Part shown: positions 1-7,641 of the stretch, in pieces
Numbering within the stretch: position 1 is the first letter of the stretch
How the letters are laid out: each line of letters starts with the position of its first letter
Source of the DNA: an uncultured Peptococcaceae bacterium
Lineage (GTDB): Bacteria > Bacillota > Desulfotomaculia > Desulfotomaculales > Desulfallaceae
Reading direction: 5' to 3'
Assembly (NCBI GenBank): GCA_913064925.1
Contig: CAJYBN010000015.1
Coordinates: forward strand, 1-22,579
Length of the DNA: 22,579 nt
The notes under the pieces: generated by a model
Databases searched by the model: none
Told to the model about the DNA's origin: nothing
Seen by the model: only the letters and a program-made list of their open reading frames with translations
Made by a program: the position numbers and the translations under genes

Positions 1-4
1 CCAT
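1..4 (-). CDS. 5' end of a possible divergent gene (start codon only)
   Basis: On the - strand the left edge reads AAAGAGGTAATCGTGATGG, which is a ribosome-binding site followed by GTG and ATG start candidates. A TATACT-like -10 box lies at 39-34 on the same strand. Only the start codon is inside the window, so nothing can be said about the product. The pattern could be chance. Confidence 0.3.
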
Positions 5-130
5 CACGATTACCTCTTTAGCGTGCCCCTACAAGTATAGACGGCGTTTAATTTACTTTCTTTCACCCATTAAAAAAATATTTTTGGCCAATAAGGTAAT
101 AATAACATAAAAAAAGAGGAGGTAATACGC

Positions 131-568
131 TTGGCACTGATCCCCTACGACCCGTTCCGCACCGATGAGCTTGTGCGGCGGGAAATGGAGAGGTTTTTTG
201 CGCCCTTTTGGGGTCCCTTCCGTAACGAAATCAACATAGGTCCCCGGGTGGACGTTTACGAAACGGAAAACGAAGTGGTGGCGCTGTGTGATATGCCCGG
301 CATAGAAAAGAAGGAAGACATCGGCATCGACATCCGGGACAACGTGCTGACTGTTTCCGGCGTCATCAACCGTTCCAGGGAATTGAAAGATGAAAATCGC
401 TACCACCGTTCGGAGAGGGTATACGGCAGGTTCCAGCGCAGCATCTCCCTCCCCGCCCCGGTACAGGCCGAGGGGGCCAAAGCAAGCTACCGCAACGGGG
501 TGCTGGAAGTTAGGATGCCCAAGGAAACCCGCCAACCGCATAGAACCATAGACGTGCAGTGGCACTGA
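131..568 (+). CDS. Small heat-shock protein, Hsp20/alpha-crystallin family
   Basis: This is a 145-residue ATP-independent holdase chaperone that binds unfolding proteins in the cytoplasm. Translation starts at TTG 131, seven bases after AGGAGGT (117-123). The N-terminal arm (about residues 1-36) is rich in Phe, Pro and Arg, as usual for the family. The alpha-crystallin beta-sandwich covers about residues 37-140 and contains the family signature NGVLEVRMPK near its end. The C-terminal tail carries an IDV variant of the I-x-I/V oligomerisation motif. Length is normal for the class A bacterial family. No CIRCE element or other heat-shock operator is visible in the AT-rich 130 bp upstream, so how it is induced is unclear. 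A terminator follows, so the gene is probably monocistronic despite standing before lonB. Confidence 0.95.
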   Translation: MALIPYDPFRTDELVRREMERFFAPFWGPFRNEINIGPRVDVYETENEVVALCDMPGIEKKEDIGIDIRDNVLTVSGVINRSRELKDENRYHRSERVYGRFQRSISLPAPVQAEGAKASYRNGVLEVRMPKETRQPHRTIDVQWH

Positions 569-581
569 TATATAAGTTGCC

Positions 582-609
582 AAGGGCCGGGTTGGATACC
601 CGGCCCTTT
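582..609 (+). terminator. Rho-independent terminator after hsp20
   Basis: A perfect 10-bp stem, AAGGGCCGGG (582-591) with CCCGGCCCTT (599-608), closes a 7-nt loop. It starts 14 bp after the hsp20 stop. The T-run is short and interrupted (TTTCCACTTTATG), so termination may be partial. Confidence 0.65.
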
Positions 610-703
610 CCACTTTATGTTAATTTTTCCGCGCAGCGGGATAAAATTGGCCGCAAATAACAATAATAAATATATAAAGAATAAATATACAAGCCGGTAA
701 AAA

Positions 704-727
704 CCCGCAGCGGGGCATGCTGCCCGC
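704..727 (+). other. Overlapping alternative stem-loops in the lonB leader
   Basis: CCCG (704-707) can pair with CGGG (711-714). Alternatively GCGGG (710-714) can pair with CCCGC (723-727). Both cannot form at once, and the second ends 13 bp before the lonB Shine-Dalgarno. This is visible pairing only; a regulatory role is a guess. The rest of 610-703 is AT-rich with no clear promoter. Confidence 0.25.
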
Positions 728-754
728 TTGTGCCATAATAAGGAGGCTTTTAAC

Positions 755-2476
755 GTGGAGTTGTCCGGTGGAATCGCCAGTTTTATAACGTTCATTCAGG
801 TTTTTTTTGCCGTCATCATCGGCATGTACTTCTGGAACCTGCTCAAAACCCAGCAGGGCAACAAGTCCGCCATCGAGCGGGAATCACGCAAGGAACTGGA
901 AAAGCTGCAGCGACTGCGGCAGATTTCCCTCACCGAGCCGCTGGCGGAAAAAACCAGGCCCACCAGGTTCGAGGACATCATCGGACAAGAGGAGGGGCTG
1001 AAATCGCTCCGGGCGGCCATGTGCGGACCCAACCCGCAGCACGTCATCATCTACGGTCCTCCCGGGGTGGGCAAAACCGCGGCGGCCCGGCTGGTGCTGG
1101 AGGAAGCGAAGAAAAACCCGCACTCGCCTTTTAAGGAAGACGCGCGCTTCATTGAAGTGGACGCCACCACCGCCCGGTTTGACGAGCGGGGCATTGCCGA
1201 CCCGCTCATCGGCTCGGTGCACGATCCCATTTACCAGGGCGCCGGGCCCATGGGTGTGGCCGGCATTCCGCAGCCCAAGCCGGGTGCGGTAACCAAGGCG
1301 CACGGCGGCATGCTGTTCATCGATGAAATCGGCGAGCTGCATCCCATTCAGCTGAACAAGCTGCTCAAGGTAATGGAGGACCGCAAGGTGCTCCTGGAAA
1401 GCGCCTATTACAGCGCGGAAGACAACAATATCCCGGGGCATATTCACGACATTTTCCAAAACGGCCTGCCAGCGGATTTCCGCATGGTGGGCGCCACCAC
1501 CCGCACGCCGGAAGAGATTCCCCCGGCCCTGCGCTCGCGGTGCATGGAAATATACTTCCGGCAGCTGATGCCGGACGAAATAGAAAAAATAGCCGCCAAC
1601 GCGGCGGCCAAAATACAGTTTCCCCTGGCACCGGAAGCGCTGGCCATCATCAAAAAATACGCCAAGAACGGGCGCGAGGCGGTCAACATCATTCAACTGG
1701 CGGCGGGCATCGTCATCACCGAGGGGCGGCAGGAGATTAAAGCTGCCGACGTGGAATGGGTGATAAACAGCGGGCAGTACGTCCCCCGCCCCGAGAAAAA
1801 GATCCCCGACAAACCCCAAGTGGGCTTTGTCAACGGCCTGGCCGTTTACGGGCCCAACACCGGCGCGCTGCTGCAGATAGAAGCCGGCGCGCTGCCGGCC
1901 GCCCGGGGCCAGGGGCGGCTGGTGGTCACCGGCGTGGTGGACGAGGAGGAACTGGGCGGCCGCAGCAGGACCATCCGCCGCAAGAGCATGGCCAAGGGCT
2001 CGGTGGAAAACGTGCTCACCGTGCTCCGGCACTGCATGAACATCGACCCGCGGGATTATGACCTGCACGTTAATTTCCCGGGCGGCGCGCCGGTGGACGG
2101 GCCTTCGGCCGGGGTGGCGGTGGCCACCGCCATTTATTCCGCCATCACCGGTATACCGGTGGACAACACCGCAGCCATGACCGGAGAGCTGTCCATCCGG
2201 GGCATGGTCATGCCCGTGGGCGGCGTAGTGGCCAAGGTGGAAGCCGCGCGGCATGCCGGCGCCAAGAAGGTATTCATCCCGGCGGATAACGACCAGGAAA
2301 TGTTCCGGAACATCCCCGGCCTGGAAGTAATACCGGTGGAAACGCTGCAGGAGGTAATTAAAGGCGCACTGCTCTTCGGGCCGGAGAAGAAACTGGTGCT
2401 GGCAGGCCAGCGGGAACCCTTGGGTGCCGGCAGCTTCGTACCGGCCGCCGGCGCCCCCGTTACCGGGGACTGCTAG
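755..2476 (+). CDS. lonB: Membrane-anchored ATP-dependent protease LonB
   Basis: LonB is an AAA+ serine protease of the Lon family that acts at the membrane; in Bacillus subtilis it is made in the forespore under sigma-F. The start is placed at GTG 755, eight bases after AGGAGG (741-746), giving 573 residues; a TTG at 728 has no such site. Residues 7-27 form one transmembrane helix. The AAA+ module has Walker A GPPGVGKT (101-108) and Walker B LFIDE (187-191). The C-terminal protease domain has the nucleophile Ser451 in GPSAG and Lys494 in the VVAKVEAARHAG segment, forming the Ser-Lys dyad. All key residues are present. LonB lacks the large N-terminal substrate domain seen in the lon gene downstream. 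A GC-rich gap with a hairpin separates it from lon, so the two may be transcribed separately. Confidence 0.95.
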   Translation: MELSGGIASFITFIQVFFAVIIGMYFWNLLKTQQGNKSAIERESRKELEKLQRLRQISLTEPLAEKTRPTRFEDIIGQEEGLKSLRAAMCGPNPQHVIIYGPPGVGKTAAARLVLEEAKKNPHSPFKEDARFIEVDATTARFDERGIADPLIGSVHDPIYQGAGPMGVAGIPQPKPGAVTKAHGGMLFIDEIGELHPIQLNKLLKVMEDRKVLLESAYYSAEDNNIPGHIHDIFQNGLPADFRMVGATTRTPEEIPPALRSRCMEIYFRQLMPDEIEKIAANAAAKIQFPLAPEALAIIKKYAKNGREAVNIIQLAAGIVITEGRQEIKAADVEWVINSGQYVPRPEKKIPDKPQVGFVNGLAVYGPNTGALLQIEAGALPAARGQGRLVVTGVVDEEELGGRSRTIRRKSMAKGSVENVLTVLRHCMNIDPRDYDLHVNFPGGAPVDGPSAGVAVATAIYSAITGIPVDNTAAMTGELSIRGMVMPVGGVVAKVEAARHAGAKKVFIPADNDQEMFRNIPGLEVIPVETLQEVIKGALLFGPEKKLVLAGQREPLGAGSFVPAAGAPVTGDC

Positions 2477-2616
2477 CGCCATCGCCCGCCGCGCCGCAGT
2501 GGCTCTGGCTGAGCTGCCGGGCCGCGCAGCGGTAGAGGCACAGCACGACAGTACACGCTCCAAGCCGACAGAGTACGCGCGCAAAAAATGGAGTTACAGG
2601 CACGTTATCCCTGCAC

Positions 2617-2638
2617 AAACCCGGCCCAGGCCGGGTTT
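2617..2638 (+). terminator. Hairpin between lonB and lon, possible terminator
   Basis: AAACCCGGC (2617-2625) pairs with GCCGGGTTT (2630-2638) around a CCAG loop. There is no real T-run after it (TCCTTGC), so it may be a weak or Rho-assisted terminator. The remaining GC-rich gap (2477-2616) holds no gene I can support. Confidence 0.4.
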
Positions 2639-2662
2639 CCTTGCATCATGGCACTTATTACT

Positions 2663-2692
2663 ATGGCAGCACCCCCTTTAGTATGTTACAAT
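2663..2692 (+). promoter_or_regulatory. Candidate sigma-A promoter for lon
   Basis: The -10 is TACAAT (2687-2692, 5 of 6 to consensus). ATGGCA (2663-2668, 4 of 6) stands 18 bp upstream as a weak -35. It lies 58 bp before the lon start and after the hairpin. No CtsR or CIRCE operator is seen. Confidence 0.35.
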
Positions 2693-2750
2693 TAATTAGG
2701 ATCTGCCTATGCCCAGTTTATTACCTCAAATACATCGAAGGAGGTGCTCC

Positions 2751-5189
2751 ATGAATCCGGCACATAGACGGGTTTTGCCTCTGTTACCTTTAAGGGGGAT
2801 ACTGGTTTTTCCCTACATGGTCATCCATCTGGACGTCGGTAGGGAAAAATCGGTTCACGCCATAGAAGACGCCATGATCAAGGACAGGGTTATCTTTCTG
2901 GCCACCCAGAAGGAAGCCCAAACGGACGACCCCGGCGAAGACGACATATACACCGTAGGCACGGTGGCCGAGGTCAAGCAGCTGCTAAAGCTGCCCGGCG
3001 GTACCATTCGGGTACTGGTGGAAGGCATAGCCAGGGCTAAGATCAAAAATTACCTGAGCAATGAGCCTTACTTTAAAGTGGAAATTGACCAGTACGAGGA
3101 AAAATTCGAGAAAAATTCGCAAATAGAAGCTTTAATGCGTAATCTGGTCTCCCAGTTTGAGCAGTATGTCAAAATAAGCAAAAAAATTCCGCCGGAAACC
3201 GTGGTTACCGTGGTCAACATCGAGGAACCCGGGCGGCTGGCCGATATCGTGGCCTCCCACCTTAGCTTGCGCATTGAAGACAAGCAATCAATCCTGGAGG
3301 CCGTTGACATCGTGCGGCGCCTGGAGAAGCTTTGCTCCATTATGGCCAGGGAACTGGAAATCGTGGAGCTGGAGCGCAAAATAAACGTCCGGGTGCGCAA
3401 GCAGATGGAAAAAACACAAAAGGAATACTACCTGCGGGAGCAAATTAAGGCCATCCAGCGGGAACTGGGCGAAAGGGACGACCGCATGGCCGAAAGCGAG
3501 GAATACCGCGAAAAAATCGCCAAGGCCAAGCTGCCCAAGGAAGTGGAGGAAAAGGCGCTCAAAGAACTGGAGCGGCTGGAGAAAATGCCTCCCATGGCCG
3601 CCGAAGCCGCGGTGGTACGCAATTACCTGGACTGGCTACTGGCCCTGCCCTGGTCCAAGAGCACGCGGGACCGGCTGGACATCAACACGGCTGAGGCCAT
3701 CCTAGATGAAGATCACTATGGCCTGAAAATGGTCAAGGAGCGCATTTTGGAATACCTGGCCATCCGCAAGCTGGCCAAAAAGATGAAAGGCCCCATTTTG
3801 TGCTTCGTGGGCCCGCCCGGCGTGGGTAAGACATCCCTGGGACGTTCCATCGCCCGCGCCCTTGAGCGCAAGTTCGTGCGCATCTCCTTAGGTGGAGTGC
3901 GCGACGAAGCCGAAATCCGGGGGCATCGCCGCACCTACGTCGGCGCCCTGCCGGGTCGCATTATCCAGGGTATGAAAACCGCGGGTTCCAAGAACCCGGT
4001 ATTCTTGCTGGACGAAGTGGATAAAATGAGCATGGACTTCCGCGGCGACCCGTCCGCGGCGCTGCTGGAGGTGCTGGACCCCGAGCAAAATAACAGCTTC
4101 AGCGACCACTTCATTGAAGTGCCGTATGACTTGAGCAACGTTATGTTCATCACTACTGCCAACGTGCAGTACAATATACCCAGGCCCCTGCAGGACCGTA
4201 TGGAAATCATCTACATCCCGGGTTACACGGAAGAAGAAAAAGTTCAAATAGCCATGCGCCACCTGCTGCCCAAGCAAATCAAGGAACACGGGTTGGATAA
4301 CAGCATGGTGCAGGTATCCGAGAATACCATTCGCCGTATTATTCGCGAGTACACCCGGGAAAGCGGCGTGCGTAACCTGGAACGCAACATCGCCTCGCTG
4401 TGCCGCAAAGCAGCCAAGCAGATCGTGGCCGGCAAGACCGACAAGGTTCGCGTTACCGTGCAAAAACTGGAACAAATGCTGGGCAAACCCAAATACCGTT
4501 ATGGAATTGCCGAGAAGGAAGACCAGGTGGGCATTGCCACCGGCCTGGCCTGGACTGAAGTGGGCGGCGATACGCTGGCCATCGAGGTTACCGTTTACAA
4601 GGGCAGCGGCAAGCTGACCCTCACCGGCAAGCTGGGCGACGTGATGAAGGAATCCGCCCAGGCCAGTTACAGCTACGTGCGCAGCCGGGCCGCGGAACTG
4701 GGTATCAAGGAAGAAATGTTTGAAAAGCACGACATTCACGTGCACATTCCCGAGGGCGCCATACCCAAGGACGGCCCCTCCGCCGGCATTACCATGGCAG
4801 TGGCCCTGGCCTCGGCGCTCACCAACCGCCCGGTGCGGCACGACGTGGCTATGACCGGGGAAATCACCCTGCGCGGGCGGGTGCTGCCCATCGGCGGTGT
4901 GAAGGAAAAAGTGCTGGCCGCACACCGCGCCGGGATCAAAACAGTGATTCTGCCGGCGGACAACCGGAAGGATATCGAAGAAATACCCAACAACGTAAAA
5001 AAACAACTGGAACTGCTGCTGGTAGAACACATGGATGAGGTGCTGAAAATCGCCCTGCGGGAAGCCCCGTATTCACCCCGGGCTGAACAAATCGACCCCC
5101 CACCCGAGATATCGGCCGAAGTGGCCTACGGGAACGTCGTGGAATCCGAAGGGGGACGCGACTTGCCCCATGAAAATAACTTCAGCTGA
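2751..5189 (+). CDS. lon: ATP-dependent protease La (LonA)
   Basis: LonA is a cytoplasmic AAA+ protease that degrades damaged and regulatory proteins. ATG 2751 is preferred because AAGGAGGT (2738-2745) lies five bases upstream; an in-frame ATG at 2709 lacks a site. The 812-residue product has the N-terminal substrate-binding domain (about 10-200), a coiled-coil region (about 210-270), Walker A GPPGVGKT (354-361), Walker B LLDE (419-422) and the protease domain. The catalytic dyad is Ser677 in GPSAG and Lys720 in GGVKEK, with the same 43-residue spacing as in E. coli Lon. The protein is slightly longer than B. subtilis LonA because of an acidic C-terminal tail. The last 20 bp overlap ysxC, which suggests translational coupling. 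Confidence 0.97.
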   Translation: MNPAHRRVLPLLPLRGILVFPYMVIHLDVGREKSVHAIEDAMIKDRVIFLATQKEAQTDDPGEDDIYTVGTVAEVKQLLKLPGGTIRVLVEGIARAKIKNYLSNEPYFKVEIDQYEEKFEKNSQIEALMRNLVSQFEQYVKISKKIPPETVVTVVNIEEPGRLADIVASHLSLRIEDKQSILEAVDIVRRLEKLCSIMARELEIVELERKINVRVRKQMEKTQKEYYLREQIKAIQRELGERDDRMAESEEYREKIAKAKLPKEVEEKALKELERLEKMPPMAAEAAVVRNYLDWLLALPWSKSTRDRLDINTAEAILDEDHYGLKMVKERILEYLAIRKLAKKMKGPILCFVGPPGVGKTSLGRSIARALERKFVRISLGGVRDEAEIRGHRRTYVGALPGRIIQGMKTAGSKNPVFLLDEVDKMSMDFRGDPSAALLEVLDPEQNNSFSDHFIEVPYDLSNVMFITTANVQYNIPRPLQDRMEIIYIPGYTEEEKVQIAMRHLLPKQIKEHGLDNSMVQVSENTIRRIIREYTRESGVRNLERNIASLCRKAAKQIVAGKTDKVRVTVQKLEQMLGKPKYRYGIAEKEDQVGIATGLAWTEVGGDTLAIEVTVYKGSGKLTLTGKLGDVMKESAQASYSYVRSRAAELGIKEEMFEKHDIHVHIPEGAIPKDGPSAGITMAVALASALTNRPVRHDVAMTGEITLRGRVLPIGGVKEKVLAAHRAGIKTVILPADNRKDIEEIPNNVKKQLELLLVEHMDEVLKIALREAPYSPRAEQIDPPPEISAEVAYGNVVESEGGRDLPHENNFS

Positions 5190-5754
5190 ATTCATAACCA
5201 GCGCCACAGGTTTGGATGCCTGCCCGGCCGGGAGCCGCCCCGAGGTGGCCCTGGCCGGGCGTTCCAACGTGGGCAAATCCAGCCTGCTGAACACCCTGGT
5301 CAACCGCAGGAGACTAGCCCGCACCAGCAGCACGCCGGGGCGCACCCAGCTGATTAATTTCTTCTTAATCAACAGCAGCTTTTACCTGGTGGACCTGCCC
5401 GGCTACGGTTTTGCCAAGGTGCCGCCCGCGGTCAAGGCCCGCTGGGGCACCATGGTAGAAGGTTACCTGGCCGGGCGGGAGCAGCTGCGCGGCGTTATTT
5501 TGCTGGTAGACGTGCGGCACAAGCCAACGAACAATGACAAGCAGATGTATGCCTGGTTGAAGCACTACGGCATCCCCGCCGCAGTGGTAGCCACCAAGGC
5601 GGACAAGCTGAGCCGCGGGCGGGCCATGCAAAATCTGGCGGCGGCGCGTGCCGCCCTGTCCCTGGCCGAAGGGGACCCTCTCATCTTGTTTTCCGCCGTC
5701 ACCGGGCAGGGAAAGGAACAGGTATGGGATTTCATAACCGGCCTTATAAACTGA
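5170..5754 (+). CDS. ysxC: Ribosome-biogenesis GTP-binding protein YsxC/YihA (EngB)
   Basis: This 194-residue P-loop GTPase of the TrmE-Era-EngA-YihA-Septin group acts in late assembly of the large ribosomal subunit and is usually essential. Visible motifs are G1 GRSNVGKS (30-37), the switch-I region with TPGRT (55-59), G3 DLPG (75-78), G4 TKAD (142-145) and a G5-like FSAVTGQG near the end. Length is typical. ATG 5170 lies inside the last codons of lon (20-bp overlap). The nearest purine-rich stretch (GAAGGGGGAC) is rather far upstream, so translation may depend on coupling to lon. The lonB-lon-ysxC order matches Bacillus and many Clostridia. Confidence 0.95.
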   Translation: MKITSAEFITSATGLDACPAGSRPEVALAGRSNVGKSSLLNTLVNRRRLARTSSTPGRTQLINFFLINSSFYLVDLPGYGFAKVPPAVKARWGTMVEGYLAGREQLRGVILLVDVRHKPTNNDKQMYAWLKHYGIPAAVVATKADKLSRGRAMQNLAAARAALSLAEGDPLILFSAVTGQGKEQVWDFITGLIN

Positions 5755-5777
5755 GGTAACCCGGCGCGCGACAAATG

Positions 5778-5804
5778 AGTCATGACAAGTGACTTCTTTT
5801 TTTT
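5778..5804 (+). terminator. Probable terminator of the lon-ysxC operon
   Basis: AGTCA (5778-5782) pairs with TGACT (5790-5794), followed by TTCTTTTTTTTG. The T-run is excellent but the stem is only 5 bp. It begins 23 bp after the ysxC stop. Confidence 0.45.
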
Positions 5805-5831
5805 GTTAATTTCACTAAACAGGCAGGAAAA

Positions 5832-5859
5832 TTGTCTGAAAGGTCAAACTGTTAAGAAT
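5832..5859 (+). promoter_or_regulatory. Weak candidate promoter for the diguanylate cyclase gene
   Basis: TTGTCT (5832-5837) and AAGAAT (5854-5859) are separated by 16 bp and each match 4 of 6 consensus bases. They lie 20 bp before the start codon. Confidence 0.28.
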
Positions 5860-5879
5860 TACGTGCAGGGGGTTTCCGC

Positions 5880-7595
5880 ATGGAGCAGTTCCGGTTCATC
5901 AAAACCATACTGGACAGCCTGGCCGAGGCCATCTACGTCAAAGACCTGGCGGACAAAATAGTGTTCGTCAACCAGGCCGTGGAACAAATCACCGGCTGGA
6001 GCGCATGTGACGCGGTGGGTAAAAGATGCTACGAACTATTCGGGGACCCGTCGGGCAATTGCCGGGACACGTGTCCGGCACGCCAAATTACTACTGGAAA
6101 ACAACAAGAGCTGCAGCAGTTTGAAAAGGTCATCCGCGCTAAAAACGGCGAAATTCGCTACCTGCAGGTTTACGCCTCGCCCTTCGTGGAAAAAGGCTCG
6201 CTGACGGGAAGCGTCCTGGTGATGCAGGACATTACCCGCCTGCGCCAATTTGAAAACCTCAGCATCGTGGCCGCCCAGCAGCTGCGGGAAGAGCTCAACC
6301 GCTATAAAAAGCTGGAAGAATCCCTGCGCCGTTCCGAAGCCATATACCGGGCCATGTTTGAGTATACCGGCACAGCCATGCTTGTCATCGACGCAGACCG
6401 CACTATCGTCATGGCCAACCGGGAAATAGAAAAGATGACCGGTTGCCGGCTGGAAGACATCGTGGGTAAAAGAAAGTGGGATGAGTTTGTTCATCCCGAG
6501 GACAAGGAACGGATGCTGCAATACCACCTGAGCAGGCGGCATAACGCCGGGTCGGCCCCCACCCACTACGAGTTTAAAATGTTTGACACCCGGGGTAACA
6601 TTAAAGACATTTATTTTACCATCGGTATGATTCCGGGCACGGGGCAAAGCGTGGGTTCCATGATTGACATCACCGAGCGCAAGCAAATGGAGCGGGCGCT
6701 GCAGGAGTCCGAGGAAAAATACCGGCACGTGCTGGACAACATCGAGGATGTTTTTTATGAGGTGGATCTCAAGGGTAACTTCACTTTCTTTAACAATGCC
6801 GTAGAGCGGGTATTCGGCGAGCCCAAAAAGGAGCTGCTGGGGCGCAATTACCGGGAAATAGTCGATAAAAAAAACGCGCAAGCTGTTTTCGCGGCTTACA
6901 ACAAGGTTTACACCACCGGCGTGCCGGTGCGGGGTTTTGCCTGGACCGTCACCCGCCCCGACGGGGAAAGGAGGGAACTGGAAGTTTCCATCTCCCCCAT
7001 CCGCGATCGGGACGGCAAAATTATTGGCTTCCGGGGCATCGCGCGGGACATCACCGAGCGCAAGCGGGTGGAGGAACGCCTGCGCTACCTGAGCCTGCAC
7101 GATACCCTCACCGGGCTGTACAACCGGTTTTACTTTGAAGAAGAGCTGCAGCGCCTGGAAAACGGCCGCCAGTTCCCCGTTTCGCTGATTTGCGGCGACG
7201 TGGACAACCTCAAGCTTGTTAACGATACCATGGGCCATAAAAAAGGGGACGAGCTGCTGCAGGCAGCCGCCGCAACCATAAAAAGTTCCATCCGGGCCTC
7301 GGACGTGGCCGCCCGGGTGGGGGGCGACGAATTCGTGGTCCTCTTGCCGGAAACGGACAGCCGGGCGGCGGGCAACGTGTGCTGCCGCATCCGGGACGCC
7401 ATCGAGCAGCACAACCGGCAAAACCCCCAGCTGCCCCTGAGCATATCCCTGGGCCGGGCCACGGCGGCTGGCAAAGAAGAAATGGCCGACTTGTTCAAAC
7501 GAGCTGACGACGCCATGTACCTGGAAAAAATGTTTAAAAACAAGCACAACTGCAAAAACATTAAGATGCTGCCGGAAAACAAGGACTTGATTTAG
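5880..7595 (+). CDS. PAS-PAS-PAS-GGDEF diguanylate cyclase
   Basis: This is a predicted cytoplasmic sensor enzyme making cyclic di-GMP from two GTP. ATG 5880 lies eight bases after CAGGGGG; the product is 571 residues with no membrane segment. Three PAS domains are visible, at about 5-125, 150-275 and 280-395, the last two each ending in a DITERK linker. The GGDEF domain spans about 400-560. The signature GGDEF is intact at 481-485, and an RxxD inhibitory site (Arg472-Asp475) lies exactly five residues before it, so the enzyme is predicted to be active and product-inhibited. The first PAS has a cysteine group (Cys43, Cys50, Cys61, Cys65), suggesting metal, Fe-S or redox sensing; the ligand cannot be told from sequence. 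The gene sits alone between the lon and clp groups and has no obvious link to proteolysis. Confidence 0.93.
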   Translation: MEQFRFIKTILDSLAEAIYVKDLADKIVFVNQAVEQITGWSACDAVGKRCYELFGDPSGNCRDTCPARQITTGKQQELQQFEKVIRAKNGEIRYLQVYASPFVEKGSLTGSVLVMQDITRLRQFENLSIVAAQQLREELNRYKKLEESLRRSEAIYRAMFEYTGTAMLVIDADRTIVMANREIEKMTGCRLEDIVGKRKWDEFVHPEDKERMLQYHLSRRHNAGSAPTHYEFKMFDTRGNIKDIYFTIGMIPGTGQSVGSMIDITERKQMERALQESEEKYRHVLDNIEDVFYEVDLKGNFTFFNNAVERVFGEPKKELLGRNYREIVDKKNAQAVFAAYNKVYTTGVPVRGFAWTVTRPDGERRELEVSISPIRDRDGKIIGFRGIARDITERKRVEERLRYLSLHDTLTGLYNRFYFEEELQRLENGRQFPVSLICGDVDNLKLVNDTMGHKKGDELLQAAAATIKSSIRASDVAARVGGDEFVVLLPETDSRAAGNVCCRIRDAIEQHNRQNPQLPLSISLGRATAAGKEEMADLFKRADDAMYLEKMFKNKHNCKNIKMLPENKDLI

Positions 7596-7612
7596 CAGCG
7601 CACAACCCCAAG

Positions 7613-7641
7613 AAAAAACCCACCCTTGGCGGGTGGTTTTT
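7613..7641. terminator. Bidirectional terminator between the cyclase gene and clpX
   Basis: A-run plus CCACCC (7613-7625) pairs with GGGTGG plus a T-run (7631-7641), with one bulged C and a TTGGC loop. There are A's on one side and T's on the other, so it can stop transcription from both directions. It overlaps the last two bases of the clpX stop codon. Confidence 0.8.

Noticed and set aside
734..740. CATAATA before lonB, resembling a forespore -10 box
   Set aside because: It abuts the lonB ribosome-binding site, so the transcript would start after that site; no matching -35 is present.
884..2584. Long open frame opposite lonB
   Set aside because: The 566-codon antisense frame is a shadow of a GC-rich gene; its sequence is His/Gly/Arg-rich and of no known family, and LonB on the other strand is certain.
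2424..2681. Possible small gene between lonB and lon
   Set aside because: It overlaps the end of lonB, has no ribosome-binding site, has Ala/Arg/Pro-rich composition and runs through the hairpin at 2617-2638.
3888..5030. Long open frame opposite lon
   Set aside because: Antisense shadow with biased composition and no ribosome-binding site; LonA motifs are complete on the + strand.
5839..5848. GGTCAAA, half of a CtsR heptad
   Set aside because: Only one half-site is present, and it precedes the cyclase gene rather than a clp gene.
6036..7547. Long open frame opposite the PAS-GGDEF gene
   Set aside because: Antisense shadow; the + strand protein has intact PAS and GGDEF signatures.
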